Source of the DNA: Occultella kanbiaonis | GTDB taxonomy: Bacteria > Actinomycetota > Actinomycetes > Actinomycetales > Beutenbergiaceae | DNA: 64,000 nt | Assembly: GCF_009708215.1 (NCBI RefSeq) | Contig: NZ_CP046175.1 | Coordinates: 2,604,001 to 2,668,000, forward strand | Direction of reading: 5' to 3' | Notes under the pieces: model-generated | What the model saw: the letters and a program-made list of their open reading frames with translations, nothing else | Told to the model about the DNA's origin: nothing | Database searches by the model: none | Position numbers and translations under genes: made by a program | In this document: positions 35,210-44,259 of the stretch, in pieces | Numbering within the stretch: position 1 is the first letter of the stretch | How the letters are laid out: each line of letters starts with the position of its first letter

Positions 35210-35830
35210 TCAGACGGCGCGACCGAGGCGGGCGAGCAGACGGGTCTGGCGATCGGCGCCGTCGGGAGCGTCGACGGCCGGCCCACAGATGCCGTCCATG
35301 TACAGGGTCGGGCCGAAGCTGTCCGCGCCCGTCTCGATCATGTCGAGTTCGTACCCGGTGAGCGCCTCGTCGGTCCCGGTGGCGCGTGCGATGTCCCAAC
35401 GGTGCACCACCATGTCCCAGACGTAGAACCGCTCGAAGGTCGCACCGATGGTGGTCGGTCCGAAGAATCCGTCAAACCCCCGTGCGGAGACCGCGGGATC
35501 GGCAAGCAGTGCCGAGACTCGCGCGGTGTGCACGCGCCAGGCAGCCGCGGGATCCGCGTCGACGTCCGGCGCCGGGCCGAGGTCCAGGTCCTGTCCGGTG
35601 AGGAAGTCGCGCTGCGTCTCGATCAGGTGGCGGACCACGTCCCGGGCCGACCAGCCTTCGCACGGCGAAGTGGCGGACCAGCCGTCGTTCGGGACGGAGC
35701 CGAGGAGCGCGGACAACGGTTCATCGACCCGGCGATGGGCCGCCGCCGCCAGGCCGGGCGCGGTGACGGCGCCGGTCGCGGCCGTCGCGCTGGTCGTGTC
35801 GGTCGTACTCGTGGTGTCGGTCGTGTTCAT
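35210..35830 (-). CDS. DinB/mycothiol-dependent maleylpyruvate isomerase-type protein (TIGR03086-like)
   Basis: 206 aa. A Thr-rich start precedes a four-helix DinB-like bundle: AAAAHRRVDEPLSALLGSVPNDGWSATSPCEGWSARDVVRHLIETQ, with H in DVVRHLI and the later MVVHRWDIARATG supplying the three-His metal site. Such proteins bind a divalent metal and often use mycothiol or act as stress-related transferases. The enzyme reaction is unknown. The start ATG at 35830 was chosen because upstream sequence is the promoter region of the divergent AraC gene. Confidence 0.8.
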   Translation of the reverse strand: MNTTDTTSTTDTTSATAATGAVTAPGLAAAAHRRVDEPLSALLGSVPNDGWSATSPCEGWSARDVVRHLIETQRDFLTGQDLDLGPAPDVDADPAAAWRVHTARVSALLADPAVSARGFDGFFGPTTIGATFERFYVWDMVVHRWDIARATGTDEALTGYELDMIETGADSFGPTLYMDGICGPAVDAPDGADRQTRLLARLGRAV

Positions 35831-35922
35831 CGGGAGGCTCCGAACGGGTTGGCGCCCTGCACAGCGGCGCTGGCGAACTCTGTTGCCGACGACGCTAGGC
35901 CGATGCGGCAGGCTGGGTCTTG

Positions 35923-36780
35923 ATGAAATCCGACAGCAGTGGCCCACGACGGATCGACGCGATCGAGCGCGCGCATCTGAAGGAGCCGGGGGATGCCTCC
36001 CACACCATGTACCGGTACGAGCCGGACCCGGTTCTGGCCGGCTTCGTGGAGCGGTTCTGGATCCCGGTCTGGTCGGTGCCGCCCGGGCAGGAGGCACCTC
36101 AGCGGGTGCTCCAGTACCCCCATTGCCTGTTCGTCATCACGAACACCTACGCCCGCTTCTATGGCGTCGTGTCGGGGCTGTCCACCACCACTCTTACCGG
36201 CGACGGCTGGGCCGTCGGCGTCATGTGCGCACCGTCGGCCGGCCACCTCCTCACGGGCCGGTCGATCTCGGAGTACACCGACACCCACGTCCCGATCGCC
36301 GACGTCCTGGGTGCCACGGGGGAGCCGCTCGTGTGCCGGGTGCGGGCCGCGATGGCGTCCGACCCAACTGCGCCGACCGCCCACAGCGAGGCCATGGCGG
36401 CCTACACCGACGTGCTGCGTGGCTACTTGCCGGTGGATGAGGACGGCCTGCTCATCAACGCCGTCGTCGCGTTCGTGGAGCAGAACCCGGACGTGCTCCG
36501 GGTGGCCCAGGTCTGCGCGGAGTTCGACCTGACCGAACGCTCGCTCCAGCGTCTGGTGCGGCGCCGGGTCGGCCTGAGCCCGAAGTGGCTGATCCAGCGA
36601 CGGCGGCTGCAGGAGGCGGCGCAGCGGCTGCGCGAGCAGCCGAGCAGTCTCGCCGAGGTCGCCGCCGTGCTCGGCTACGCGGACCAGGCCCACTTCAGCC
36701 GCGACTTCACCCGGGTCACGGCCGTGACTCCGGGGGAGTTCGCGAAGACGTGGGCAGGCGAGACCGACCCGGCCTCGTAG
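35923..36780 (+). CDS. AraC-family transcriptional regulator
   Basis: 285 aa. Residues 30-170 are an AraC-type N-terminal effector domain (DUF6597-like), with MYRYEPDPVLAGFVERFWIPVW. The C-terminal double helix-turn-helix (about 185-270) has VCAEFDLTERSLQRLVRRRVGLSPKWLIQRRRLQEA and VAAVLGYADQAHFSRDFTRVTAVTPGEF. A TTG lies directly before the ATG; ATG 35923 is preferred. It is divergent from the DinB-like gene, a plausible target, with 92 bp between. Confidence 0.87.
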   Translation: MKSDSSGPRRIDAIERAHLKEPGDASHTMYRYEPDPVLAGFVERFWIPVWSVPPGQEAPQRVLQYPHCLFVITNTYARFYGVVSGLSTTTLTGDGWAVGVMCAPSAGHLLTGRSISEYTDTHVPIADVLGATGEPLVCRVRAAMASDPTAPTAHSEAMAAYTDVLRGYLPVDEDGLLINAVVAFVEQNPDVLRVAQVCAEFDLTERSLQRLVRRRVGLSPKWLIQRRRLQEAAQRLREQPSSLAEVAAVLGYADQAHFSRDFTRVTAVTPGEFAKTWAGETDPAS

Positions 36781-36791
36781 GCATGAGCCGA

Positions 36792-36809
36792 CGGCGGCCG
36801 GATCCGCCG
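36792..36809. terminator. Candidate terminator between araC-type gene and iolG
   Basis: CGGCGG (36792-36797) pairs with CCGCCG (36804-36809) over a 6-nt loop, between two convergent genes. A nearby direct repeat (CGACGGCGGCCG, about 36790 and 36825) offers alternative pairings. Confidence 0.4.
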
Positions 36810-36841
36810 GCACGTGGGTCGCCCGACGGCGGCCGCGTACC

Positions 36842-37852
36842 TCAGGCGTAGAAGGCCGGCTTCTCGATCAGTTCGACGGCGAACTCCTGTGACCCGTCCG
36901 CCCGTAGCGACCGTACGCCCGCGTCGCACACGACGGCCGCGGCGTACCCGTCCCAGCTCGAGGGCCCGACGATCTCGCCGGCCTGCACGGAGTTGATCCA
37001 CTCCTGCAGTTCGGTGTTGAACGCCGCTTCGAACCGCTCGTTGTAGTCCGCGGCGATCCGGTTGCTGCGCCCGGCCGGACCCGTGCGGACGGTTGCGTTC
37101 TGGTCGCCGAGCGCGACCGCACCGCGCTCGGCCACGACCTCGCACTGGATGTCGTAGCCGTAGGTGTTGTTGACGAAGATCTCGACGTCGATGAGCACGT
37201 CGGAGGTGGTCCGCAGCACCAGCACCAACGGGTCGGACAGGTGCGCGAACCGATTCGTGGTCCGCTTCGGCTTGTCGACGCGCGCGGACACGATCTCCTC
37301 GCCGAGCAGGAACCGCATCACGTCGATCTCGTGGATCGCGGTGTCCGTGATGGACATCCCCTCGAGATAGTTCTCGGGCGAGCTCGGGTTCCGGTGCCGG
37401 TTGTGCACCATGAGCGCCTCGCCGACGTCGCCGCTGTCCAGGACGGCCTTGATCTCCCGGTATCCGGCGTCGTAGCGGCGCATGAAGCCGACCTGCACGA
37501 GGCGCCGGCCGCCATGCCGCTCAGCCTCCATGATGCGTAGGCACTCCGCCGCGGTGGGCGCCAGCGGCTTCTCGCAGAACACCGGCTTGCCGGCCTCGAT
37601 CGCGCGGACCACGGAGCCCTCGTGCGCGGGACCGAAGCTGGTGACGATGACCGCGTCCACATCATCTGCGTCGATCAGCGCCGCGTCGTCGGCGTACACG
37701 CTCGCACCGATCGGTTCCGCCACGCGCTGCGCGTGGGCGGGATCGATGTCGGTGACCGCGACCACCCGGCCGCGGGCCAGCTTGTCGGTGATCCGGGCGA
37801 TGTGGGAGCGGCCGATGCCGCCGGGGCCGATGATGCCGATACGAACGCTCAT
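36842..37852 (-). CDS. iolG: Inositol 2-dehydrogenase (Gfo/Idh/MocA family)
   Basis: 336 aa. It oxidises myo-inositol to scyllo-inosose (2-keto-myo-inositol) with NAD, the first step of the pathway. The Rossmann fingerprint is [16 protein letters not shown] (5-20). The family's EKP motif (Lys in VFCEKPLAP) and the later [13 protein letters not shown], with catalytic Asp and His, fit IolG. It is last gene of the iol operon, 49 bp after iolE. Cytoplasmic, usually a tetramer. Confidence 0.9.
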   Translation of the reverse strand: MSVRIGIIGPGGIGRSHIARITDKLARGRVVAVTDIDPAHAQRVAEPIGASVYADDAALIDADDVDAVIVTSFGPAHEGSVVRAIEAGKPVFCEKPLAPTAAECLRIMEAERHGGRRLVQVGFMRRYDAGYREIKAVLDSGDVGEALMVHNRHRNPSSPENYLEGMSITDTAIHEIDVMRFLLGEEIVSARVDKPKRTTNRFAHLSDPLVLVLRTTSDVLIDVEIFVNNTYGYDIQCEVVAERGAVALGDQNATVRTGPAGRSNRIAADYNERFEAAFNTELQEWINSVQAGEIVGPSSWDGYAAAVVCDAGVRSLRADGSQEFAVELIEKPAFYA

Positions 37853-37901
37853 GTGATGGTCCTCGTGGTCGCGTGCTGTGGTGCGTGACGTTCAGATGGG
37901 A

Positions 37902-38837
37902 TCAGAGCAGGCCGAGTCCGCACTCGGCCAGGTACTCGCGGGTCTTGATGGCGTTCGGCAGCGGCATGGCCGGGTCTGCGGGGTACAGGTCCTGTTCGAG
38001 GATCACGTACAGGTCCTTGTCCAGGTCCGCCAGCGCCTCGATCAGTTGTGGCATGTCCGGCTCGCCGGCCGGCGGCCGCACCGACGCACCTCGCGCCACG
38101 GCCTCGCCGAACGGCCAGTCCAGCTCGTGGGCCTGCCGCACGAGCTCCGGGTCGAACGCCTTGATGTGCACGTAGGCGATCCGCTCCGGGTAGGTCCGGA
38201 TCATCTCGATCGGATCACCCTCGCCGTAGACGATGTGGCCGGTGTCCAGGCAGAAGTTCACGTACTCCGGGTCCGTCGCCGCGAACACCCGCTCGATGTC
38301 CTTGGGCGTCTCGATGTGGGAGTCTCCGTGCGGGTGCAGCACCATCTTCAGCCCGTAGTCGGACTTGAGGAGCTTGCCGAGCCGGTTCGCGTTCCGCACG
38401 TACAGGTCCCACGCCGCCGGGGTGAGCTCACGATCGTCGATGAACTCCCACGTCTTGTCGTCCCGGAACAACGGCGGCAGGTGCACGATGTACTCCGCGC
38501 CGACCTCCGCGTGGGTCTGCGCGATCGCCCGGAACGTCCGTTCCGTCTCCGCCCAGGCCTCCTCCTTGTGCAGGATGCCCCAGCCGGTGCCGGCGACCAC
38601 CCGGAACCCGCGGGCGTCCATCTCCTCCTGCAGCCGCTTGGGGTCGGTGGGGAAGTAGCCGAACGGGCCTGTCTCCATCACCGAGAACTGCGCCTGCGCC
38701 ATCTCGTCCAGGGCCGTGGCCCACGGGATCTGCTGCTCGTCCTCCGGAAACCACACGCCCCACTGGTCGGGGCACACGCCGACGGTGAGCTTGTTGTACC
38801 GCGGGTCGGGGTTGTTGGCCTTGCTTGGCTGGTTCAT
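37902..38837 (-). CDS. iolE: Inosose dehydratase-like sugar phosphate isomerase/epimerase
   Basis: 311 aa, TIM-barrel AP-endonuclease-2 fold. LTVGVCPDQWGVWFPEDEQQIPW near the N-terminus is close to the conserved IolE start. Metal ligands are visible as E in VMETGPFGYFP, D in FCLDTGHIVYGEGDP, H in YVHIKAFDP and E in VILEQDLYP. Inosose dehydratase removes water from scyllo-inosose to give the trihydroxycyclohexanedione used by IolD. An isomerase role (IolH/IolI-like) is an alternative, but no other iolE candidate is present. Confidence 0.8.
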   Translation of the reverse strand: MNQPSKANNPDPRYNKLTVGVCPDQWGVWFPEDEQQIPWATALDEMAQAQFSVMETGPFGYFPTDPKRLQEEMDARGFRVVAGTGWGILHKEEAWAETERTFRAIAQTHAEVGAEYIVHLPPLFRDDKTWEFIDDRELTPAAWDLYVRNANRLGKLLKSDYGLKMVLHPHGDSHIETPKDIERVFAATDPEYVNFCLDTGHIVYGEGDPIEMIRTYPERIAYVHIKAFDPELVRQAHELDWPFGEAVARGASVRPPAGEPDMPQLIEALADLDKDLYVILEQDLYPADPAMPLPNAIKTREYLAECGLGLL

Positions 38838-38919
38838 GGGGTCGGGCCTTCTGTGATGGACGACGGCGGAGGTCGGGTCGGGTGCGGGCGGCTGCGGGCC
38901 GCAGCCGGGCCGGTCGGGG

Positions 38920-40416
38920 TCAGTCGGTGGTGCTCGGGAAACTCATGCTGGCCTCGACCTGGCTGTCCCGGTGCGGCCAGCGCGTCGTGATGACCTTGTT
39001 GCGGGTGTAGAACCGCACGGCCTCGGGGCCGTGGGCGTGGTGGTCGCCGAACAGGGAGTCCTTCCACCCACCGAACGAGTAGTAGGCGACCGGGGTCGGG
39101 ATCGGCACGTTCACGCCGACCATGCCGGCCTCCACGCCGTGGCTGTAGCGACGCGCGGCTTCACCGGAGTTCGTGAAGATCGCCGAGCCGTTGCCGAAGG
39201 GGGAGGCGTTCACCAGGTCGAGCGCCTCGTCGAGGTCGGCCACCCGGAGCACGGTCAGCAGCGGGCCGAAGATCTCCTCGCGGTAGGCGGACATCTCGGG
39301 GGTGACGTTGTCCAGCAGGGTCGGCCCCACGAAGTAGCCGTTCTCGTGGCCGGGCACGGTGACGCCCCGGCCGTCCACCACCACGCCGGCACCTGCCTCG
39401 ATCGCGTCGGTGGCGCTGCGGATCACGCGTTCGCGCGCCTGTGCGGTGATGACCGGACCCATGTCCGTGGCCGGGTCGGAGCCGGGTCCGACGGTGATCT
39501 TCTCGGCCTCGGCCTTCAGCGCCGCGACGAGCGGTTCCGCGGCCCCGCCGACGGCCACCGCCACCGGCACGGCCATGCACCGCTGGCCGGCCGACCCGAA
39601 GGCACCCGCGGAGATCTGCGCCGCCGCGAACTCGAAGTCCGCGTCCGGCATCACCACCGCGTGGTTGTTCGCGCCGCCGAGGGCCTGCACCCGCTTGCCG
39701 TTGGCGACACCGACCTGCTGCACGTACCGGGCGATCGGGGTGGATCCCACGAACGAGACGGCCGCGATACCGGGGTGCGCCAGCAGCGCGTCAACCGTGT
39801 CCTTGCCGCCGTGCACCACCTGGAACACGCCGTCGGGCAGGCCCGCCTCGGCGTACAGGCGAGCGACGAAGTTCGCGGCGGAGGGGTCCCGCTCGGAGGG
39901 CTTGAGGATGAACGCGTTACCGGTTGCGATCGCGACCGGGTGCATCCACATCGGCACCATCACGGGGAAGTTGAACGGGGTGATGCCTGCCACCACACCG
40001 ACCGGCTGCCGCAGGCTGTGCACGTCGACGCCGGTGGAGGCGTCGGCGCTGAACTCACCCTTGTTCGCCTGGTTGATCCCGCACGCGAAGTCCAGCGTCT
40101 CGCGGCCGCGGCCGATCTCACCGATGGCGTCGTCCACCGTCTTGCCGTGTTCGGCCGAGATGACCCGGGCGAGCTCGTCGGTGTTGGCGACCACCAGCTC
40201 GCGCATCCGGAACAGGATCTCGGTGCGCCGGGCCAGCGAGGTCGCGGCCCATGCCCGCTGGGCGGTGCGCGCCGCGGCGACGGCGGCGTCGACCACGCCC
40301 TGATCGGCGGTGGCCAGTTCGGCGACGACCGCACCGGTGGCCGGGTCATGAACGGGCGTGACCGGGCCCGCTCCGTCGACCTCGGTGCCGTCGATCCAGT
40401 GCTTGATGGTCCTCAT
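38920..40416 (-). CDS. mmsA: CoA-acylating methylmalonate-semialdehyde dehydrogenase
   Basis: 498 aa. The last step of inositol breakdown: malonic semialdehyde to acetyl-CoA, CO2 and NADH. The aldehyde dehydrogenase fold has catalytic C280 in GSAGQRCMAVPV, the FNFPVMVPMWMHPVAIATGN stretch typical of MmsA, and FVGSTPIARYV at the cofactor fold. The ATG at 40416 has AGGAGG-like bases upstream; an N-terminal extension lacks conservation. In other organisms iolA is the synonym. It is fifth gene of the operon. Confidence 0.92.
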   Translation of the reverse strand: MRTIKHWIDGTEVDGAGPVTPVHDPATGAVVAELATADQGVVDAAVAAARTAQRAWAATSLARRTEILFRMRELVVANTDELARVISAEHGKTVDDAIGEIGRGRETLDFACGINQANKGEFSADASTGVDVHSLRQPVGVVAGITPFNFPVMVPMWMHPVAIATGNAFILKPSERDPSAANFVARLYAEAGLPDGVFQVVHGGKDTVDALLAHPGIAAVSFVGSTPIARYVQQVGVANGKRVQALGGANNHAVVMPDADFEFAAAQISAGAFGSAGQRCMAVPVAVAVGGAAEPLVAALKAEAEKITVGPGSDPATDMGPVITAQARERVIRSATDAIEAGAGVVVDGRGVTVPGHENGYFVGPTLLDNVTPEMSAYREEIFGPLLTVLRVADLDEALDLVNASPFGNGSAIFTNSGEAARRYSHGVEAGMVGVNVPIPTPVAYYSFGGWKDSLFGDHHAHGPEAVRFYTRNKVITTRWPHRDSQVEASMSFPSTTD

Positions 40417-40445
40417 CTGCTCCACTCCTCCTCGGTACGGTTCGC

Positions 40446-42401
40446 TCACAGGTAGTGGCGCTGGTTCTGCTTCGCCTCGAGGTAGGCCTCGTGGGCGGTA
40501 CGAGTGCTGGCCAGCCGCGACTCGGCGGCAACGGGGACGTCCCACCAGGCCGACGACGGCGGGTTCGGGCCCTGCAGGTCGGTCTCGATGTGGATCACGG
40601 TGGCCCGCGGCGCGGCGGCGGCGGTGGCGTAGGCGGCCCGGAACTCCTCGATCGTGGCGGCCTCGATCACGTCCAGGCCGAAGCTGCGGGCGTTCGCGAC
40701 CAGGTCCAGCGGCACCGGCGGGCCGTCCAGCAGGTCGGTGTCGTCCGTGCGCATCCGGTACCGGGTGCCGAACCGCTGCGAACCGACCGACTCCGACAGG
40801 GCCCCGATCGAGGCGTACCCGTGGTTCTGCAGCAGCACCACGACCACCTTGAGGTTCTCGGCGACGATCGTCGCGAGCTCGGCCGGCATCATCTGGTAGG
40901 TCCCGTCGCCGACGATCGCGACGACCTCGCGCTCGGGGGCGGCCAGTTTGGCGCCCATCGCGGCGGGGATCTCATAGCCCATGCAGGAGTAGCCGTACTC
41001 CAGGTGGTACTGGTAGGGGCTGCGGGCCCGCCAGAGCGCCTGCAGGTCACCGGGCATCGACCCGGCCGCGTTGATCAGGATGTCCTCGTCGCCCATGAGT
41101 TCGTTCAGGGCGCCGAACACCTCGGTCTGGGCGGGCAGCGGTCCGTGGCCGCGGTGGTAGCACTCGTCCGTGACGGCGGCCCACTCGGCGGCGAGCCGGG
41201 TGGCCCGGGCCCCGTAGGCCGGATCCACGCGGTGCCCGGCGAGTGCCTCGGTGAGCGCGCGCAAGCCCTCCCGGGCATCGGCCACGACCATGTCCGCGGC
41301 GTGCTTCGCCGCGTCGAACGCGAGCACGTTGACGTTCACGAAGGCGACGTCGCGGTTCGCGAACACGGTGTGACTGGCGGTGGTGAAGTCCGTGTACCGG
41401 GTGCCCACCCCGATCACCAGGTCCGCCTCGGCGGCGAGGGCGTTCGCAGCCGCGGTGCCGGTGGCCCCGACCCCGCCGACGGCACTCGGGTGGTCGAACG
41501 CGATCGCGCCCTTGCCGGCCTGCGTGTCCGCGACCGGGATCCCGGTCGCGTCGGCGAAGGCGGCCAGCTCGGCGCTCGCCTCGGAGTAGACGACGCCGCC
41601 GCCGGCCACGAGCAGTGGGCGCTTCGCCGCACGGATGGCAGCGATGGCGCGGGCCAGCGCCGCGGGCTCGGGGACGGGCCGGGCCACGTGCCAGACCCGC
41701 CGGCGGAAGAACTCGACCGGCCAGTCATGGCCCTCGGCCTGCACGTCCTGCGGCAGGCACAGCGTCACAGCGCCAGTCTCCGCCGGGTCGGTGAGCACGC
41801 GCATCGCGGCCAGCGCGCTCGGGATCAGCTGCTCCGGCCGGTTGATCCGGTCCCAGAACCGCGACACGGGCTTGAACGCATCGTTCACCGAGACGTCGAG
41901 GGTGCGCGGGTCCTCCAGCTGCTGCAGCACCGGGTCCGGGAACCGGGTCGCGAAGATGTCCGAGGGCAGCAGGAGCACCGGGATCCGGTCGATCGTGGCC
42001 AGGGCAGCACCCGTCACCATGTTCGTCGAGCCCGGCCCGATCGAGGCCGTGCACGCCATCGTCTGCAGGCGGTTCCTCGTCCGCGCGAAGGCGACGGCGG
42101 CATGCACCATGGCCTGTTCGTTGCGGGCGTGGAAGTACTTCAGCCGGTCCTCGCCGGGCGCGGGGTCGACTTCGTTCTGAACGAGCGCCTGGCCGATCCC
42201 GGCCACGTTCCCGTGCCCGAAGATCCCGAACACGCCCGCGAACAGGGCCTGCTCGACGCCGTCACGCTCGGTGTACTGGGCCGCGAGGAACCGGACCAGC
42301 GCCTGGCCGACGGTCAGGCGCTCGGTCGAGGAGCCGGGTGGCTGGCCTCCCGGCTGCCCGCCGGTCCGGTCGCTCGGTCGTCCGTCCGGTGCAGCACTCA
42401 T
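40446..42401 (-). CDS. iolD: 3D-(3,5/4)-trihydroxycyclohexane-1,2-dione hydrolase (ThDP enzyme)
   Basis: 651 aa. It opens the ring to 5-deoxy-D-glucuronate. Three acetolactate-synthase-like domains are present: the Pyr domain with catalytic Glu in YFHARNEQAMVHAAVAFA, a middle domain with LLVAGGGVVYSEA, and the PP domain with the ThDP motif GDGTYQM. FGIFGHGNVAGIGQAL is the IolD N-terminal signature. Residues 1-27 are a Gly/Pro-rich extension. Its ATG overlaps the iolB stop (ATGA), which decides the start. Confidence 0.93.
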   Translation of the reverse strand: MSAAPDGRPSDRTGGQPGGQPPGSSTERLTVGQALVRFLAAQYTERDGVEQALFAGVFGIFGHGNVAGIGQALVQNEVDPAPGEDRLKYFHARNEQAMVHAAVAFARTRNRLQTMACTASIGPGSTNMVTGAALATIDRIPVLLLPSDIFATRFPDPVLQQLEDPRTLDVSVNDAFKPVSRFWDRINRPEQLIPSALAAMRVLTDPAETGAVTLCLPQDVQAEGHDWPVEFFRRRVWHVARPVPEPAALARAIAAIRAAKRPLLVAGGGVVYSEASAELAAFADATGIPVADTQAGKGAIAFDHPSAVGGVGATGTAAANALAAEADLVIGVGTRYTDFTTASHTVFANRDVAFVNVNVLAFDAAKHAADMVVADAREGLRALTEALAGHRVDPAYGARATRLAAEWAAVTDECYHRGHGPLPAQTEVFGALNELMGDEDILINAAGSMPGDLQALWRARSPYQYHLEYGYSCMGYEIPAAMGAKLAAPEREVVAIVGDGTYQMMPAELATIVAENLKVVVVLLQNHGYASIGALSESVGSQRFGTRYRMRTDDTDLLDGPPVPLDLVANARSFGLDVIEAATIEEFRAAYATAAAAPRATVIHIETDLQGPNPPSSAWWDVPVAAESRLASTRTAHEAYLEAKQNQRHYL

Positions 42402-43348
42402 GAGTGGCCCTCCCGGCCCTCGGCCGGCGTGCCGTTCATCGGCAGCCGGGGATCGATGTCCTGGTCCTCCCAGGTGGCGCGGATCCAATGGTGGGCCGGG
42501 TCGTCGGTCATCAGCCACTGCTGGTCCGGTGCCGGTCCGGCCATCACGTTCAGGTAGTACAGGTCGTAGCCGGGGGCCGCCATCGACGGCCCGTGATAGC
42601 CGTGCGGGGTGAGCACCACGTCCCCGGTGCGCACCTCCTCGGTCAGCTCGAGCGGCCGGTCGGCGGTGCCGTAGGTGCGATGGAACGCGACGCCCGGTCC
42701 GGCCGGTCCGGGCGCGACCTCGAAGTAGTAGATCTCCTCGAGCTCACGCTCGACGTCGGTGTGCTCGTCGTGCTTGTGCGGGGGATAGGAGGACCAGTTG
42801 CCGCCCGGGGTCAGGACCTCGCAGACGAGCAGATGGTCGGTTTCCAGGTCGTTCCCGAGCGCGTAGTTGTTCACCTGACGCGAGCAGGTTCCGGCCCCAC
42901 GCAGTTCGACGCGGACATCGTCGGCGCTCCGGTGGCTGACCGGGTGCCGACGGCTCGCACGCGCGCTCGGCAGCGCGAACCGGCCCCCGGCCGCGGACGT
43001 GATCGTCAGCGTGGCGGTGATCGGGACGTAGAGGTGGTCGGTGAGGTCGGAGAACACGTCCGGTCGGCCCTGGAGGTCGAACGTCTGCTCTGCCTCGGTG
43101 TCCGTGGTCACGGTGACCGTGCAGGCTCCCGCCAGTGGCAGCACCAGCAGTTCGTCGGGTCCCGTCTCCAGTTCCTGGCTGCCGCCGGCCGGCAGGTCAA
43201 GGATCCGCAGCCCGCTGAACGCCCAGCCGGCGTCGTCCGGACCCAGGTCGACGCTGAAGGATCCGGCGGCGCTGGTGCCGGCGCGCACGAGAAGTGTCGC
43301 TGGTGCGTCGGCTGGGCTCGCCGGGCTCGTCTCGTCGGATCCCCTCAC
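42398..43348 (-). CDS. iolB: 5-deoxy-glucuronate isomerase
   Basis: 316 aa. It converts 5-deoxy-D-glucuronate to 2-deoxy-5-keto-D-gluconate. Bicupin fold with the metal-binding PPHKHDEHTDVERELEEIYYF (two His, Glu) and FHRTYG later, plus LTPHGYHGPSMAAPGYDLYYLNVMAG, all strongly conserved in IolB. The GTG start at 43348 overlaps the aldolase stop (GTGA). Slightly longer than the usual 270-300 aa because of an Ala-rich start. Confidence 0.92.
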   Translation of the reverse strand: MRGSDETSPASPADAPATLLVRAGTSAAGSFSVDLGPDDAGWAFSGLRILDLPAGGSQELETGPDELLVLPLAGACTVTVTTDTEAEQTFDLQGRPDVFSDLTDHLYVPITATLTITSAAGGRFALPSARASRRHPVSHRSADDVRVELRGAGTCSRQVNNYALGNDLETDHLLVCEVLTPGGNWSSYPPHKHDEHTDVERELEEIYYFEVAPGPAGPGVAFHRTYGTADRPLELTEEVRTGDVVLTPHGYHGPSMAAPGYDLYYLNVMAGPAPDQQWLMTDDPAHHWIRATWEDQDIDPRLPMNGTPAEGREGHS

Positions 43349-44259
43349 AGCACCGACACCGCCCGGTCCACGGCGGCCTCGACATCGTCGTCCGGCGGGT
43401 AGAGCAGCGACCGGCCGATGATCAGGCCCTTGACACCCGGGACCCGAACGGCCCGGGCCCAGGCCGCGGCGGCGGCATTCGGGTCTGGGTCGACCTCGCC
43501 TCCGAGGATCAGGGCGGGCAGGGACGTCGCGGCCATCACCCGTTCCATCTCGGGTACGTACGGCAGTTTGAGCCAGGTGCGGGCGGACGTCCGCCCGAGG
43601 CCGGCGGCGATGGTCACCGAACGGATGACCGCCTCCACCGAGAGGTCGTTGCGGACCCTGCCGTCGGCCCGCGTGGAGATGAACGGCTCCACCATCGCCA
43701 TCACCCCCGCGTCGGCGAGCGCGTCGACCGCCCGGGCCGCCGACTCCATCGTGGCCACGGAGGCCGGGTCGCGATAGTCGATACGCAGGAGCATCTTGCC
43801 GCCATCGAGCCCGGAGGAGACGATGCCGTCGGCGTCATAGCCGGTGAACCGGTCATCCAGCTCGAAGTCCGCGCCGGCGAGACCACCTCGGTTCATCGAC
43901 CCGTACACGAGCTTGCCGTCGAGGGCGCCGAGCAGAGCCAGCTCCTCGACGATCTCCGCGGTGCCGAGGAATCCGTGCACCCCCGGACGGGTCAGGGCAG
44001 CCGAGCACCGCAGGAGCAGGTCTCGACGGTCGGCCATGGCCAGCGGCACGGGGCCGGCGGCGAGGGAGCCGCGGGCCGGGTGGTCCGCGGCGATGATCAT
44101 CAGCCGGGCGTTCGGGTCGGTCGGGAAGGCGCCGCGCGGCCGGGCCGCGAGGACCTCGGCGATGCGCTCCGGGTGATGGGTGCGCAGCTCCCGGATCTCC
44201 TCCAGGGCGGCCGCCATCCCGGTCGCGTGGGCCGTCGGCCGGATCGTCGGAGCGCTCAC
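43345..44259 (-). CDS. Cgl0158-like class I aldolase of inositol catabolism
   Basis: 304 aa (beta/alpha)8 barrel. Features are MIIAADHPARGSLAAG at strand 1, VYGSMNRGGLAG, GGKMLLRIDYRD, with a Lys that could form the Schiff base, and WLKLPYVPEMERV. Position between iolC and iolB implies it splits 2-deoxy-5-keto-gluconate-6-phosphate to malonic semialdehyde and dihydroxyacetone phosphate, the IolJ role. This actinobacterial family differs in sequence from Bacillus IolJ, so the reaction is inferred from context. GTG start overlaps the iolC stop (GTGA). Confidence 0.82.
   Translation of the reverse strand: MSAPTIRPTAHATGMAAALEEIRELRTHHPERIAEVLAARPRGAFPTDPNARLMIIAADHPARGSLAAGPVPLAMADRRDLLLRCSAALTRPGVHGFLGTAEIVEELALLGALDGKLVYGSMNRGGLAGADFELDDRFTGYDADGIVSSGLDGGKMLLRIDYRDPASVATMESAARAVDALADAGVMAMVEPFISTRADGRVRNDLSVEAVIRSVTIAAGLGRTSARTWLKLPYVPEMERVMAATSLPALILGGEVDPDPNAAAAAWARAVRVPGVKGLIIGRSLLYPPDDDVEAAVDRAVSVL

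Noticed and set aside
40455-42557. A 700-aa open frame on the plus strand opposite iolD
   Set aside because: It is antisense to the well-conserved iolD gene and reads as Arg/Gly/Pro/His-rich low-complexity protein, typical of G+C-rich frame shadows.
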